Shown piece after piece: positions 25,583 through 34,292 of a stretch of 64,000 bases of DNA (position 1 is the first letter of the stretch; every line of letters begins with the position of its first letter). The notes under the pieces were generated by a model that searched no databases, was not told the origin of the DNA, and saw only the letters and a list, made by a program, of their open reading frames with translations. The stretch covers positions 4,980,501-5,044,500 of the forward strand of contig LT629764.1 of NCBI GenBank assembly GCA_900105225.1. The letters run 5' to 3'. The position numbers and the translations under genes were made by a program. The stretch is from Paenibacillaceae bacterium GAS479. GTDB lineage: Bacteria; Bacillota; Bacilli; Paenibacillales; Paenibacillaceae.

Positions 25583-25672
25583 TGGACGCTGTGTCCATCT
25601 TATAACAGTCATAAGGCGGGCGGATGATCAGGATCCGCTTGCTTGATCCAATGACAGCGTTTCCGTTATGAT
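25583..25672 (+). promoter_or_regulatory. deoB promoter with upstream palindrome
   Basis: TTGATC (25643-25648), 18 bp, TATGAT (25667-25672) give a plausible sigma-A promoter. Upstream lies the palindrome TGGACGCTGTGTCCA (25583-25597). It shares the pattern TGGAC-N2-TGTGTCCA with the palindrome at 13150-13164 before mmsA. Confidence 0.5.
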
Positions 25673-25700
25673 GGCACAGTATTAAGAATGAGGAAGGGAA

Positions 25701-26888
25701 TTGATGATGATGTTCAAACGCATTCATCTTATCGTTATGGATTCTGTCGGCATTGGAACAGCTCCCGATGGGGCTGCTTTCGGAGACTTTGATGTCGATA
25801 CGCTCGGTCATATTGCCGAAGCGACAGACGGTTTATATATGCCTAGTATGGGCAGTCTTGGACTTGCTAACATTAAGCCTTTTAAGGGAATTGAACCGGC
25901 CGATAAGCCTCTCGGCTTTTATGGACGCATGCAGGAGGCTTCCAGCGGCAAAGATACGATGACGGGTCACTGGGAGATGATGGGGCTGCGGATCGATACG
26001 CCATTCCGCGTATTCGAGAATGGTTTCCCGCAGGAGCTTATTTCCCGGATTGAGGAGCACACCGGCCGTAAAGTAATTGGCAACAAACCAGCCAGCGGCA
26101 CGGAAATTATCGACGAGCTCGGAGAAGAGCATGTACGCACGGGCGCTCTAATCGTGTATACTTCGGCCGACTCGGTGCTCCAGATTGCTGCGCATGAAGA
26201 TATTGTGCCGCTGCCTGAGCTGTATTCCATTTGCGAATTCTGCCGTGAGATTACGCTTGAAGATCCCTATATGTTAGGGCGCATCATTGCCCGGCCGTTC
26301 ATTGGCGAGCCAGGCTCCTTCAAGCGTACGTCAGGACGTCATGATTACGCGCTGAAGCCTTTCCAGCCTACGGTAATGAATACGCTCAAGGATGCCGGTC
26401 TCGACGTTGTCGCAATCGGCAAAATCTCCGATATTTTCGACGGAGAAGGCGTGACGCGCAGCATCCGTACCGCTTCCAACCAGGAGGGCATGGAGCGCTT
26501 GGTCGAAGTATGTGGAGAATCGTTTACCGGCATCAGCTTCTTGAATTTGGTGGACTTCGATGCGCTCTACGGCCATCGCCGCGATCCGGCTGGTTATGGC
26601 AAAGCGTTGGAGGAGTACGATGCGCAGCTGCCGGCTGTGCTGGAGCGCCTAACAGAGGACGATCTGCTCATCATCACTGCTGACCATGGCAACGATCCGA
26701 CCTATACAGGCACCGATCATACTCGCGAATATGTTCCACTAATTGTGTATTCCCCTCGTTTCGAGGGCGGTCGCGAGCTGCCGCTGCGGCTTACATTTGC
26801 GGATGTGGGCGCGACAGTTGCAGACAACTTCGGCGTAACGCTGCCGGAGCATGGCAAGAGTTTCCTTGGCGAGCTGTCCAGCAACTAA
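25701..26888 (+). CDS. deoB: Phosphopentomutase
   Basis: A 395-aa alkaline-phosphatase-superfamily mutase that interconverts (deoxy)ribose 1-phosphate and 5-phosphate. The metal-site aspartate is in [14 protein letters not shown], the phospho-accepting Thr is in [10 protein letters not shown], and the C-terminal metal ligands are in [12 protein letters not shown] and [22 protein letters not shown]. It links the nucleoside phosphorylases downstream to deoC. AGGAAGGG precedes three consecutive in-frame ATG/ATG/ATG codons (25701, 25704, 25707), so the exact first residue is uncertain. Confidence 0.96.
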   Translation: MMMMFKRIHLIVMDSVGIGTAPDGAAFGDFDVDTLGHIAEATDGLYMPSMGSLGLANIKPFKGIEPADKPLGFYGRMQEASSGKDTMTGHWEMMGLRIDTPFRVFENGFPQELISRIEEHTGRKVIGNKPASGTEIIDELGEEHVRTGALIVYTSADSVLQIAAHEDIVPLPELYSICEFCREITLEDPYMLGRIIARPFIGEPGSFKRTSGRHDYALKPFQPTVMNTLKDAGLDVVAIGKISDIFDGEGVTRSIRTASNQEGMERLVEVCGESFTGISFLNLVDFDALYGHRRDPAGYGKALEEYDAQLPAVLERLTEDDLLIITADHGNDPTYTGTDHTREYVPLIVYSPRFEGGRELPLRLTFADVGATVADNFGVTLPEHGKSFLGELSSN

Positions 26889-26965
26889 ACTAACATTCCA
26901 ATTGACAGGGTAGATGAAACACCGCTTCGGGGAAACCTGGAGACGGCCTTGAGAGGAGAATGGAT

Positions 26966-27685
26966 ATGAGCGTGCATATTGGAGCTAAAGAGGGCCAGAT
27001 CGCTGAAACAGTGCTGCTTCCTGGAGATCCGCTGCGAGCTAAATATATCGCTGAGACCTACTTGACTGATGTCGAGCTTTACAATGAAGTTCGGGGCATG
27101 CTGGGTTTTACGGGCAACTACAAAGGAAAACGCATATCCGTGCAAGGCTCGGGAATGGGGCTGCCGTCGATCAGTATTTATGCCAATGAGCTAATCCGCA
27201 ACTACGGCGTCCGCAATCTGATTCGCGTTGGTACTTGTGGAGCGATGCAGCATGGGGTGAATGTGCGAGATGTAATCTTAGCTCAGGCCAGCTGTACAGA
27301 TTCCAGCATGAACCGCAATCAGTTTCTGGGATACGATTTCGCGCCAATTGCCAGCTTTACGCTGCTCAAGTCAGCTTATGAACATGCCGTGAGCGCAGGC
27401 GTAAACGTTCATGTCGGCAATATTTACAGCACCGATGTGTTCTACAAGGAAGATACAACAGCTGTTCAACGATTGATGGACCACGGAGTGCTCGGTGTCG
27501 AAATGGAAACTACAGCGCTCTATACGATTGCAGCACGGCATGGAGTTCAGGCACTGACGGTGTTGGCCGCCAGTGATCATCTGCTTACGGGCGAGGAGAC
27601 GACCGCGGCTGAGCGGCAGTCATCCTTCAACGAAATGATGGTAATCGCACTTGATACAGCCGCGGATATTCCTCTGTCCAAATAG
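26966..27685 (+). CDS. deoD: Purine-nucleoside phosphorylase DeoD-type
   Basis: A 239-aa hexameric phosphorylase that splits purine (deoxy)nucleosides into base and pentose 1-phosphate. [30 protein letters not shown] is almost the family consensus start in composition, and the catalytic Asp lies in [12 protein letters not shown]. The phosphate-site motif RVGTCGAMQ is present. AGAGGAG is 7 bp from the ATG at 26966 but abuts the ATG at 26960, so 26966 was chosen. About 75 bp after deoB and probably on the same transcript. Confidence 0.95.
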   Translation: MSVHIGAKEGQIAETVLLPGDPLRAKYIAETYLTDVELYNEVRGMLGFTGNYKGKRISVQGSGMGLPSISIYANELIRNYGVRNLIRVGTCGAMQHGVNVRDVILAQASCTDSSMNRNQFLGYDFAPIASFTLLKSAYEHAVSAGVNVHVGNIYSTDVFYKEDTTAVQRLMDHGVLGVEMETTALYTIAARHGVQALTVLAASDHLLTGEETTAAERQSSFNEMMVIALDTAADIPLSK

Positions 27686-27782
27686 GTGGAGGGGATTGCA
27701 CCAGCTGTTGCTCAAACGCAAAGAAACAATATAATTAATGACGTAAACAACCATGTTTCGACAACTGTGAAATCCGCTGTCG

Positions 27783-27797
27783 ATTAACATTGTTAAT
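27783..27797. promoter_or_regulatory. Perfect palindrome upstream of pdp
   Basis: ATTAACA-T-TGTTAAT in the 196-bp deoD-pdp spacer. The same spacer has two similar stretches, AATTAATGACGTAAAC near 27733 and AATTAATGACATAAAAC near 27834. Candidate operator only. Confidence 0.4.
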
Positions 27798-27881
27798 TGT
27801 CAAATTTCCTGCAAGCAAGCCGTTTTTATTAAATTAATGACATAAAACATACACGAGCTTAACTAACGGAGGGTATCCATA

Positions 27882-29201
27882 ATGAGAATGGTAGATCTGA
27901 TTGAGAAAAAGAGAAATGGTCATGAGCTTACAACGGAAGAGATTCGCTTTGTTATCGAAGGTTATACCCGCGACGAGATTCCTGATTACCAGGTAAGCGC
28001 TTTGGCGATGGCTATATACTTCCGTGATATGAGCGATCGGGAGCGGGCAGATCTGACGCTGGCGATGGTGGAATCCGGTGAGACAATTGATCTTTCGGAT
28101 ATTCACGGTGTTAAAGTCGATAAACACTCGACCGGCGGCGTGGGCGATACGACTACTCTTGTGCTGGCTCCGCTCGTTGCAGCGGCTGGAATTCCAGTTG
28201 CCAAAATGTCCGGACGTGGGCTTGGTCATACGGGTGGAACGCTCGACAAGCTAGAAGCTATTCCAGGCTTCCATATCGAGCTTACCCGTGAAGAGTTCGC
28301 TGCCCGCGTCAATGAATCGCTCATCGCGGTAATCGGCCAATCTGGCAACCTGACTCCAGCCGACAAAAAGCTTTATGCTTTGCGTGATGTTACCGCTACG
28401 GTTGAGTCGATTCCGCTCATCGCAAGCTCCATTATGAGCAAGAAGATTGCCTCAGGCGCGGATGCTATTGTGCTTGATGTCAAAACAGGAGCAGGCGCCT
28501 TCATGAAGGACGAGGAAGATGCGCGCCGTTTGGCTACTGCGATGGTTGCGATTGGCAACCAGGTTGGACGTAATACGATGGCGGTCATTTCCGATATGAG
28601 TCAGCCGCTCGGTTACGCAATCGGCAACTCCCTTGAAGTGCAGGAAGCGATCGATACGCTGCGCGGCGAAGGCCCGGCGGATTTGCTGGAGCTTTGTCTG
28701 GCGCTTGGCAGCCAGATGGTCTACCTCGGCGGAGGAGCTGCTTCTCTTGAGGAAGCGGAGGAGCTGTTGAAAGAGCTTTTGGCAAACGGCAAAGCATTGG
28801 AAAAATTCAAAGAATTCATCCGTAATCAAGGCGGCAATCCGGCTGTGGTCGACGATCCAAGCTTGCTGCCGCAAGCACCGTACCGAATCGAGCTGCCTGC
28901 ACGTGAGAGTGGCTTTGTATCTAAGATGATCGCAGATGAAATCGGAACGGCAGCAATGGTACTTGGAGCGGGACGCGCGACTAAGGATTCGGTAATCGAT
29001 CTGTCGGTTGGGCTGATGTTGAACAAAAAGGTGGGCGACTCCGTAAAAGTGGGAGAGTCTCTCGTGACAATTCATGCCAATCAAGAGGATGTAGCTGATG
29101 TTATGGAAAGTCTGTACGCGGCTATTGAAATCGCACCTAAAGCCGAAACACCTCTGCTCGTGCGCGGTGTCGTAACAGGCGTGCAGGGTAGCAAGGCATG
29201 A
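27882..29201 (+). CDS. pdp: Pyrimidine-nucleoside phosphorylase
   Basis: A 439-aa enzyme releasing uracil or thymine and pentose 1-phosphate from uridine, thymidine or deoxyuridine. Family motifs: [20 protein letters not shown] (phosphate loop, residues ~81-100) and the signature [16 protein letters not shown] (~110-125). The C-terminal biotinyl-like domain is complete. GGAGGG lies 8 bp before the ATG. Its free bases are exactly the substrates of the reductive degradation locus at 13-24 kb. The stop overlaps the next start as ATGA. Confidence 0.96.
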   Translation: MRMVDLIEKKRNGHELTTEEIRFVIEGYTRDEIPDYQVSALAMAIYFRDMSDRERADLTLAMVESGETIDLSDIHGVKVDKHSTGGVGDTTTLVLAPLVAAAGIPVAKMSGRGLGHTGGTLDKLEAIPGFHIELTREEFAARVNESLIAVIGQSGNLTPADKKLYALRDVTATVESIPLIASSIMSKKIASGADAIVLDVKTGAGAFMKDEEDARRLATAMVAIGNQVGRNTMAVISDMSQPLGYAIGNSLEVQEAIDTLRGEGPADLLELCLALGSQMVYLGGGAASLEEAEELLKELLANGKALEKFKEFIRNQGGNPAVVDDPSLLPQAPYRIELPARESGFVSKMIADEIGTAAMVLGAGRATKDSVIDLSVGLMLNKKVGDSVKVGESLVTIHANQEDVADVMESLYAAIEIAPKAETPLLVRGVVTGVQGSKA

Positions 29202-30253
29202 AGATGAGTGCTGCATGGAAGGAAAAGCTGGATCGCAGCTATATTCTTGACAGGCTGCAGCAGCTGTTGGAAACGCCAAGCCCGAGCGGTTATTGCAACG
29301 ATATTATGAAGCTGATCTCCGCCGAGGTTTCACGCCTCGGCTTTGAGTTGAAGCTGACGCCGAAGGGCAACGGGCTCATTGATCTGGGAGGTAGTGAGAG
29401 CGGGGAACCGCTGCTGCTGACCGCGCATGTGGATACCCTTGGCGCGATGGTTCGCGCTGTAAAGTCCGATGGCAAACTTCGGATGACTCCGATTGGCGGC
29501 TATGATATGTCGACAGTTGAGGGAGAATATTGCCTTGTACACACGCGGGGCGGTAAAATCTATGAAGGCACCGTTCTCTCTACGATGCCTTCTGTTCATG
29601 TGTATCCTGATTCTCGTTCACAGAAGCGCGACGACGCTTCTATGGAAGTCCGGCTCGACGTTGATACGACAAGCCGCGCGGATACGCTCGCTCTGGACAT
29701 TGCTCCAGGCGACTTTATCTCTTGGGATCCACGGGTCAGGATTTTGCCGGATGGATGGGTGAAATCACGCCATCTTGATGACAAAGCCAGCGTTGCGGCT
29801 CTGCTCGGCATTCTTGAGTCCGTGCACAGAGAAGGGCTCAAGCTGAATCGCCCGGTCAAGCTGCTCATTTCAACCTATGAGGAAGTCGGACACGGCAGCT
29901 CCTGGATTCCAGAGGACATCGTAGAGATGATTGCCGTCGACATGGGAGCGATGGGGGATGATCTTAGCGCGACTGAGAAGGATGTTTCTATCTGCGCTAA
30001 GGATTCCTCTGGGCCATATGACTACGGAATGACCTCGCGGCTCATTGAGCTGGCCAAAAGCCAGGAGATCCCGCATGCGGTCGATATATACCCGTTCTAC
30101 GGTTCTGACGCCAGTGCAGCGCTTAGAGGCGGTGCAAACATCCGTGCTGCGCTTATTGGGCCGGGAGTCCATGCCTCCCATGGCATGGAACGTACGCATG
30201 CTGACGCAATAGTGGGAACGGCGGCGTTATTGCTGGCATACATCATGGAATAA
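29198..30253 (+). CDS. M42 family metallopeptidase
   Basis: A 351-aa dinuclear metallo-aminopeptidase of the M42 (PepA/deblocking/FrvX-like) family. Metal ligands: His in LTAHVDTLG, Asp in [14 protein letters not shown], the catalytic Glu pair in [12 protein letters not shown], Asp in VDMGAMGDD, and a C-terminal His in [12 protein letters not shown]. Cytosolic. The 4-bp overlap with pdp means co-translation with the nucleoside genes. Its role there is not obvious; peptide turnover alongside nucleoside use is a guess. Confidence 0.9.
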   Translation: MKMSAAWKEKLDRSYILDRLQQLLETPSPSGYCNDIMKLISAEVSRLGFELKLTPKGNGLIDLGGSESGEPLLLTAHVDTLGAMVRAVKSDGKLRMTPIGGYDMSTVEGEYCLVHTRGGKIYEGTVLSTMPSVHVYPDSRSQKRDDASMEVRLDVDTTSRADTLALDIAPGDFISWDPRVRILPDGWVKSRHLDDKASVAALLGILESVHREGLKLNRPVKLLISTYEEVGHGSSWIPEDIVEMIAVDMGAMGDDLSATEKDVSICAKDSSGPYDYGMTSRLIELAKSQEIPHAVDIYPFYGSDASAALRGGANIRAALIGPGVHASHGMERTHADAIVGTAALLLAYIME

Positions 30254-30309
30254 AACCGGGCTGCTCCCCCATGGAGCGGTCCGGCAACAGGATCGGGAGG
30301 GAGCAAGTC

Positions 30310-30915
30310 TTGGCGCAGCTTTACTATAAGTACGGAACGATGAACAGCGGTAAGTCCTTTGAGATTATCAAAGTAGCTCATAATTATGAGGAGCAGGGCA
30401 AAGCCGTCTTGATCTTTTCTCCGGCAATGGACACTCGCAGCGGCAAGGATGAGGTTGGCTCACGAGTCGGTTTTACTCGTAAAGCAATTCCCGTTGCGGC
30501 GGATACCGACCTTTACAGCGAGGTGCTTACCCATCAGCCGGCAGGCGGTCCGAAGCAGATCTATTGCGTCCTGATCGATGAGGCTCAGTTCCTCAATCGG
30601 GATCATATCGACCAGCTGACACGCGTCGTTGATGAGCTAGATGTACCGGTTATGGCGTTCGGCTTGAAGAATGACTTCCGCAACGAACTGTTCGAAGGCA
30701 GCTATTATCTGCTGGCTCAAGCAGACAAGATTGAGGAGATCAAGACGATCTGCTGGTTTTGCGACCGTAAGGCAACGATGGTTATCCGCTTTCAGGGGGG
30801 AATTCCTGTCAACGAAGGGGCACAGATCCAAATCGGAGGCAACGACGATTACAAGCCGGTTTGCCGCAAATGTTACAAGGCTGCTTTTGCCGGATCGAAG
30901 AGCGAGGAATCGTAA
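30310..30915 (+). CDS. tdk: Thymidine kinase
   Basis: A 201-aa type II thymidine kinase that phosphorylates thymidine and deoxyuridine. The P-loop is in [10 protein letters not shown], the Walker B region in [12 protein letters not shown], and the structural zinc is held by CWFC and CRKC pairs. TTG at 30310 follows GGGAGGGAG by about 6 bp and gives the normal start [16 protein letters not shown]; the in-frame ATG at 30271 would add 13 unlikely residues. Last gene of the nucleoside cluster, before a strong terminator. It competes with pdp for thymidine, balancing salvage and breakdown. Confidence 0.94.
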   Translation: MAQLYYKYGTMNSGKSFEIIKVAHNYEEQGKAVLIFSPAMDTRSGKDEVGSRVGFTRKAIPVAADTDLYSEVLTHQPAGGPKQIYCVLIDEAQFLNRDHIDQLTRVVDELDVPVMAFGLKNDFRNELFEGSYYLLAQADKIEEIKTICWFCDRKATMVIRFQGGIPVNEGAQIQIGGNDDYKPVCRKCYKAAFAGSKSEES

Positions 30916-30930
30916 ACGTACTGCATAACG

Positions 30931-30977
30931 AAAAACCTCCGAGAGCCGAACCAATCGGCTTTAGGAGGTTTTTTTTG
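30931..30977 (+). terminator. Nested intrinsic terminator after tdk
   Basis: AAAAACCTCC pairs with GGAGGTTTTTT and encloses a second AGCCGA-ACCAA-TCGGCT hairpin. Eight T follow, and the leading A run may also serve the leftward small gene at 30990. Confidence 0.88.
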
Positions 30978-30989
30978 TACTTCACGATA

Positions 30990-31124
30990 TCAACGATTGC
31001 GTCCTTTGTTCTTTTTGGCCTTACGACTCAGCCATAAAATCCATATACCTACTCCCGCTACAGCGAAAGCAGCCATAACATAAAATGCAATCGCGTATAG
31101 CCTGTCCTCAAATGGTGTTATCAT
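30990..31124 (-). CDS. Single-pass small membrane protein (44 aa)
   Basis: A 44-aa protein: a short polar N-terminus (MITPFEDR), one transmembrane segment (IAFYVMAAFAVAGVGIWILWL), and a very basic tail (RKAKKNKGRNR) that should stay in the cytoplasm. AGGAGG lies 8 bp before the ATG at 31124, which is strong support for a real gene despite its size. No family recognised. It is convergent with tdk. Confidence 0.65.
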   Translation of the reverse strand: MITPFEDRLYAIAFYVMAAFAVAGVGIWILWLSRKAKKNKGRNR

Positions 31125-31270
31125 GTGGAATCGCCTCCTGTATCTCTTTATATTTTTTACCCATGCTGGCACATTTTAAGCCCTATTAAGCTGTGGAACA
31201 TTTTCGTCCCTTTGGAATATGAATACGGATAAAGATGTTTTCCATTTCCGGCAGGGAAGGTCAGTGGACT

Positions 31271-31528
31271 ATGAGAGCGCATGAATTCGTTATTCAAACG
31301 GACTTCCATCGGGAGGATCTCACTCGGTTGTCAGCAGCAGCGGCTCGTTTTCAATCCGACATCAAGCTTGAATTTTGCAGCGGGAACAATTGCAATATCG
31401 TTGATGTTAAAAGCCTGCTAGGCATGCTCCTGCTGCCGATCCGCATGGGAACCCCGGTGATGCTCCGCGTAGCGGGCAAGGATGAGGGAGAGACGTTTTC
31501 CTACATGCTTGAGGAACTGGCCAAATAA
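31271..31528 (+). CDS. HPr-like protein with altered active site
   Basis: An 85-aa protein with the HPr phosphocarrier fold. Aligning it with B. subtilis HPr by eye, the helix after the active-site loop (LTRLSAAAARFQSD), the Ser46 region (IVDVKSLLGMLLLPI) and the last helix (DEGETFSYMLEELA) match. The phosphorylatable His15 position is kept (FHRED), but Arg17-Pro18 of the IHARPA motif are replaced by Glu-Asp, so PTS phosphotransfer is doubtful. Ser46, the target of HPr kinase, is kept, recalling Crh. ATG at 31271 has a GGGAAGG site about 12 bp upstream. Monocistronic. Confidence 0.72.
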   Translation: MRAHEFVIQTDFHREDLTRLSAAAARFQSDIKLEFCSGNNCNIVDVKSLLGMLLLPIRMGTPVMLRVAGKDEGETFSYMLEELAK

Positions 31529-31614
31529 TCCAAGCCCAGCTGCAGCTCAGCGACAGCTCAGCGGGATCAGGAGAGCGTCCAAGGAAAATAAGTAAGGCTT
31601 GTCTAGGAAATAAA

Positions 31615-31655
31615 AAACAGCGGCAGCCATGGTCAAGAACTGGCTGTCGCTGTTT
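31615..31655. terminator. Bidirectional terminator
   Basis: A 15-bp stem (31615-31629 with 31641-31655, one mismatch) with A-rich left and T-rich right flanks, between the convergent HPr-like and alpha/beta hydrolase genes. Confidence 0.82.
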
Positions 31656-31674
31656 ATTATGCTTCCGTACATAA

Positions 31675-32526
31675 TTAGTGGGACTGATTAGATATCGCAG
31701 TATGTTTTAAGATAGAATTAATTACTACATCCCAGTCGCCATAGTGAAGCTCATGCCCGGTACGTTCCAAAGTCAGTAAAACGGCATCTGGAATTTCATT
31801 TACAAGGTTTTCTCCGTGTGCATAAGGGATAATCGGATCTTCCGTACCATGTATAACGAGAGTGGGGGCGTTGATTTCACTCGTTCTCGCAAAATAAGAT
31901 TCTCCACCTGTCAACAAGGCGTGATTCGTCATACTTGCTGTATTGTGGCTTCTAGTAAAGTCTTCTTTTGCTAAATATCGAACTTTATTCTCATCAAAAG
32001 AATGTTTTGAGCCGACTAAAATTCTTGATCTGCTAATTGCAAAATCGACTGCAGATTGTTCGTTCGTCAAATCTATTGTCCCCATATTCGAGAAAAACTC
32101 GATAACCCTTTCCTCCATCGGCGGGAGACCGGGAGCAAAATTGGACGTTGCCAGTAGGGTGATCGTTAGAACCCTCTTCGGATGACGCAGAGCTATTATT
32201 TGAGTCAGCATTCCTCCCAAGGACATGCCAAATATATGTGCTTGCTCAATTTTATAAGCATCCAATACTCGAATAGCATCATCGGCCATATCTACCAAAG
32301 TATAGTCTGGATGGCCAGGCTCGTACGTTGTAGAACGTCCAACATCCCGGTTGTCATAACGAATGACGTAACGTCCTGTATCTGCTAAACGCTGGCAAAA
32401 CGGTTCCTCCCACCAAACGAGTGAGGACTGGGCACCCATAATGAGTAGTATGGCTGGGTTATCTCGATTGCCGAAACTTTCGGTACATAGTTCTATTCCA
32501 TCTACTTTTACAAGTAGTTCGTTCAT
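31675..32526 (-). CDS. Alpha/beta hydrolase behind a structured leader
   Basis: A 283-aa alpha/beta-fold hydrolase. Nucleophile Ser in the elbow GMSLGG (about residue 101), acid Asp in VIHGTEDPIIP and His in TGHELHYGDWD complete the triad; YDNRDVGRS is the oxyanion-region motif of esterases such as EstB and DhmA-like enzymes. Soluble, no signal peptide. GGGAGG lies 9 bp before the ATG. The gene is AT-richer than its neighbours. It is preceded by a ~255-nt leader with an intrinsic terminator, so expression is very likely controlled by attenuation. Substrate unknown. Confidence 0.88.
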   Translation of the reverse strand: MNELLVKVDGIELCTESFGNRDNPAILLIMGAQSSLVWWEEPFCQRLADTGRYVIRYDNRDVGRSTTYEPGHPDYTLVDMADDAIRVLDAYKIEQAHIFGMSLGGMLTQIIALRHPKRVLTITLLATSNFAPGLPPMEERVIEFFSNMGTIDLTNEQSAVDFAISRSRILVGSKHSFDENKVRYLAKEDFTRSHNTASMTNHALLTGGESYFARTSEINAPTLVIHGTEDPIIPYAHGENLVNEIPDAVLLTLERTGHELHYGDWDVVINSILKHTAISNQSH

Positions 32527-32784
32527 GTAAAATTCCTCCCTTAACGCTATATAAACAAAAAAACACAGGAAATCGGCCTGTGTTTACAGTAATCGAAAAA
32601 GAAATTGAACATGAACGCAATGGGATAGTGACCCAGGTTCACTTCAATTAAATCAGGTTACCGTGAAGGCAAACCTATCTTCGATTACTGTGCACACCAA
32701 TAGCCTAATTGGTCTATTTAATCCAATGTGCAAAGAAAATCGAAAATTAGATTAGCACACGTAACCCCTCCGTCCGTATCAATT
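32527..32784 (-). promoter_or_regulatory. Structured attenuator leader, riboswitch candidate
   Basis: On the minus strand the leader has a perfect 12-bp closing stem (ACAGTAATCGAA 32691-32680 with TTCGATTACTGT 32597-32586). It encloses two arms: 32676-32655 (AGGTT/AACCT) and 32649-32603 (AATTGAA and TGAAC arms with an inner GGG/CCC). A classic terminator follows at once: AAACACAGG-N7-CCTGTGTTT plus seven T (32585-32557). GTGT just 5' of the closing stem can pair with ACAC of the terminator's left arm, so the two folds may exclude each other. I cannot match it to a known riboswitch; T-box consensus is absent. Confidence 0.62.
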
Positions 32785-32790
32785 AAAAAA

Positions 32791-32820
32791 ATCCTAACAT
32801 AGGTTGAATTTATATGTCAA
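32791..32820 (-). promoter_or_regulatory. Promoter of the alpha/beta hydrolase leader
   Basis: On the minus strand, consensus -35 TTGACA (32820-32815), an 18-bp spacer, and -10 TAGGAT (32796-32791). It places the transcript start about 255 nt before the hydrolase ATG. Confidence 0.65.
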
Positions 32821-32882
32821 CACTTGGAAAATGCTCTTTTGAGTTGGATTCACGACGAACATATACGCTTTAACGCTGTGCG

Positions 32883-32920
32883 AAAAGGGAAGCTAGGACA
32901 CGGTCCTCGCTTCCCTTTTT
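32883..32920. terminator. Intrinsic terminator of the EamA gene
   Basis: AAAAGGGAAGC (32883-32893) pairs perfectly with GCTTCCCTTTT (32909-32919). On the minus strand it ends the EamA transporter gene; the U tract exists on both strands. Confidence 0.82.
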
Positions 32921-32946
32921 GTGCGGCGTTCTCAGCCGAAACCCCA

Positions 32947-33876
32947 CTAAGGAACAGTCTTCGTCGCTGTAGCCAGTTGGCTGTCATGCTCCTGCTCATC
33001 ACGGCTCTCCGCCCGCAAATACAGAATAAAACCTGCGATCATCAAACCGCCGCCGAACAATTGGAAGGAGCTGATCGCTTCCCCGAACAGCAGCAGCGCG
33101 AGTAAGCTCGCACCAACCGGTTCCGCCAACACGGTCATAGACACGGTCGTTGCACGCAAATATTGTAGGAGCCAATTGAACACCATATGTCCGAACACGG
33201 TCGGGACGATAGCGAGCAACAGGAAAATGCCCCACTCTGTGGAAGGGTAGTCGGTCATTGAATAGCCAACTGCAATATTGTAGCCTGTAAAAAATAATGC
33301 CGTAAAGCCGAACACGATCAGGCTATACACATAGGAAGGCATTCGGGTAAGCAAGCGCTTGGCGAGTATGATATTGAATGCGATAGCAGCCGTCCCGAGC
33401 AGTGAGAGGGAGTCGCCAAAAAAGGCGGTTCTCGATAACCCGAAGTCACCTGAGCTAATGAGAATCGCTCCGCCTATGGACACTGTCATGCCGATCAGGG
33501 CTGCTTTCCCTAGCTTGTCGCGTAGAAAAAAGTAGGCCAGAATGGCTACAAAAACCGGCTCAAGCGTAAGCATAATCGTTGAACTTGCGATGGAGGTATA
33601 GGAAAGTGAAGCCATCCAGAGCAGAAAATGCAGCGCAAGAAAAAAGCCGGCGCCAGCCAGCAGTGCCCAGTCTTTAAGGGAGAGCTTGCGAATGGCAGGC
33701 AGCTGGCGCCAGCCGAACGGAAGCATGAGTAGAAAGGTGAACAGCATGCGATACTGCCCTTGGACTGACACTGGAGCGTCGGAGTAACGGACCAAAATCG
33801 GAGCAAAGGAAATAGCAATCATGCTCACCAGCAGCGGGACGACTAGAGATGTTTTGGACAAGGATGTCGAGTTCAT
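32947..33876 (-). CDS. EamA family (DMT) transporter
   Basis: A 309-aa inner-membrane protein with two EamA repeats and about ten transmembrane segments, of the drug/metabolite transporter superfamily. SSTIMLTLEPVFVAILAYFFLRDKL in the first repeat and TVLAEPVGASLLALLLFGEAI in the second are the usual end-of-repeat signatures. The tail is polar. Substrate is unknown; family members export amino acids, metabolites or drugs. Start uncertain: ATG at 33876 begins a good N-terminus but has a weak site (ACGGAA), and GTG at 33930 has none. Confidence 0.85.
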   Translation of the reverse strand: MNSTSLSKTSLVVPLLVSMIAISFAPILVRYSDAPVSVQGQYRMLFTFLLMLPFGWRQLPAIRKLSLKDWALLAGAGFFLALHFLLWMASLSYTSIASSTIMLTLEPVFVAILAYFFLRDKLGKAALIGMTVSIGGAILISSGDFGLSRTAFFGDSLSLLGTAAIAFNIILAKRLLTRMPSYVYSLIVFGFTALFFTGYNIAVGYSMTDYPSTEWGIFLLLAIVPTVFGHMVFNWLLQYLRATTVSMTVLAEPVGASLLALLLFGEAISSFQLFGGGLMIAGFILYLRAESRDEQEHDSQLATATKTVP

Positions 33877-34003
33877 ATGAATGATTGTAATTCCGTTCTG
33901 CAGGAAGTTCAAGGGTAATGGAATTGTCACATTTATAGCTCAAGTTAGTCATCTTTGTCACTGCGGGATGGGGTAAACTAAGTGGAGGAAGGGGTGGCTT
34001 AGA

Positions 34004-34255
34004 ATGGGAAAAGCATCTTCCCTTACAGATTGGTCTTATTTGGCCTTATTTGGGATAATTATGCTCATAATACTGATTTTCTGTTTATACGGGTTCAAGA
34101 AGTTAATGAAATCCGAAATGGACGAGCCTGATCCTCGAGTGCGAGAAGCTGCCGGATCTGTCGCAGCAGCACCTCAAGCAGCAGCACCAGCGCAAAAGAG
34201 TTCCAACCACAGCAAGGCTGATCTTGCTGGGACTGAGCACAAAGACCGCCCCTAG
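34004..34255 (+). CDS. Small single-pass membrane protein (83 aa)
   Basis: An 83-aa protein with one membrane segment (YLALFGIIMLIILIFCLYGF, residues ~12-31) followed by a cytoplasmic acidic stretch (KSEMDEPDPRVREAAG) and a low-complexity Ala/Pro/Gln tail. GGAGGAAGGGG lies upstream of the ATG. Not a family I recognise. Its stop lies inside the terminator hairpin shared with the convergent HAD gene. Confidence 0.62.
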   Translation: MGKASSLTDWSYLALFGIIMLIILIFCLYGFKKLMKSEMDEPDPRVREAAGSVAAAPQAAAPAQKSSNHSKADLAGTEHKDRP

Positions 34256-34268
34256 GAGCGGTCTTTTG
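34242..34268. terminator. Bidirectional terminator
   Basis: AAGACCGC (34242-34249) pairs with GCGGTCTT (34258-34265), then TT. It separates the convergent small membrane protein and HAD hydrolase genes. Confidence 0.72.
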
Positions 34269-34292
34269 ACGTTGTAGGAGTATTTGTGCCGA

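Noticed and set aside
32527-32784. T-box riboswitch before the alpha/beta hydrolase
   Set aside because: The conserved AGGGTGGNACCGCG antiterminator block is absent and the gene is not amino-acid related.
32824-33105. 93-codon plus-strand ORF
   Set aside because: It starts in the hydrolase promoter, crosses a terminator and overlaps the EamA gene antisense; no ribosome site.
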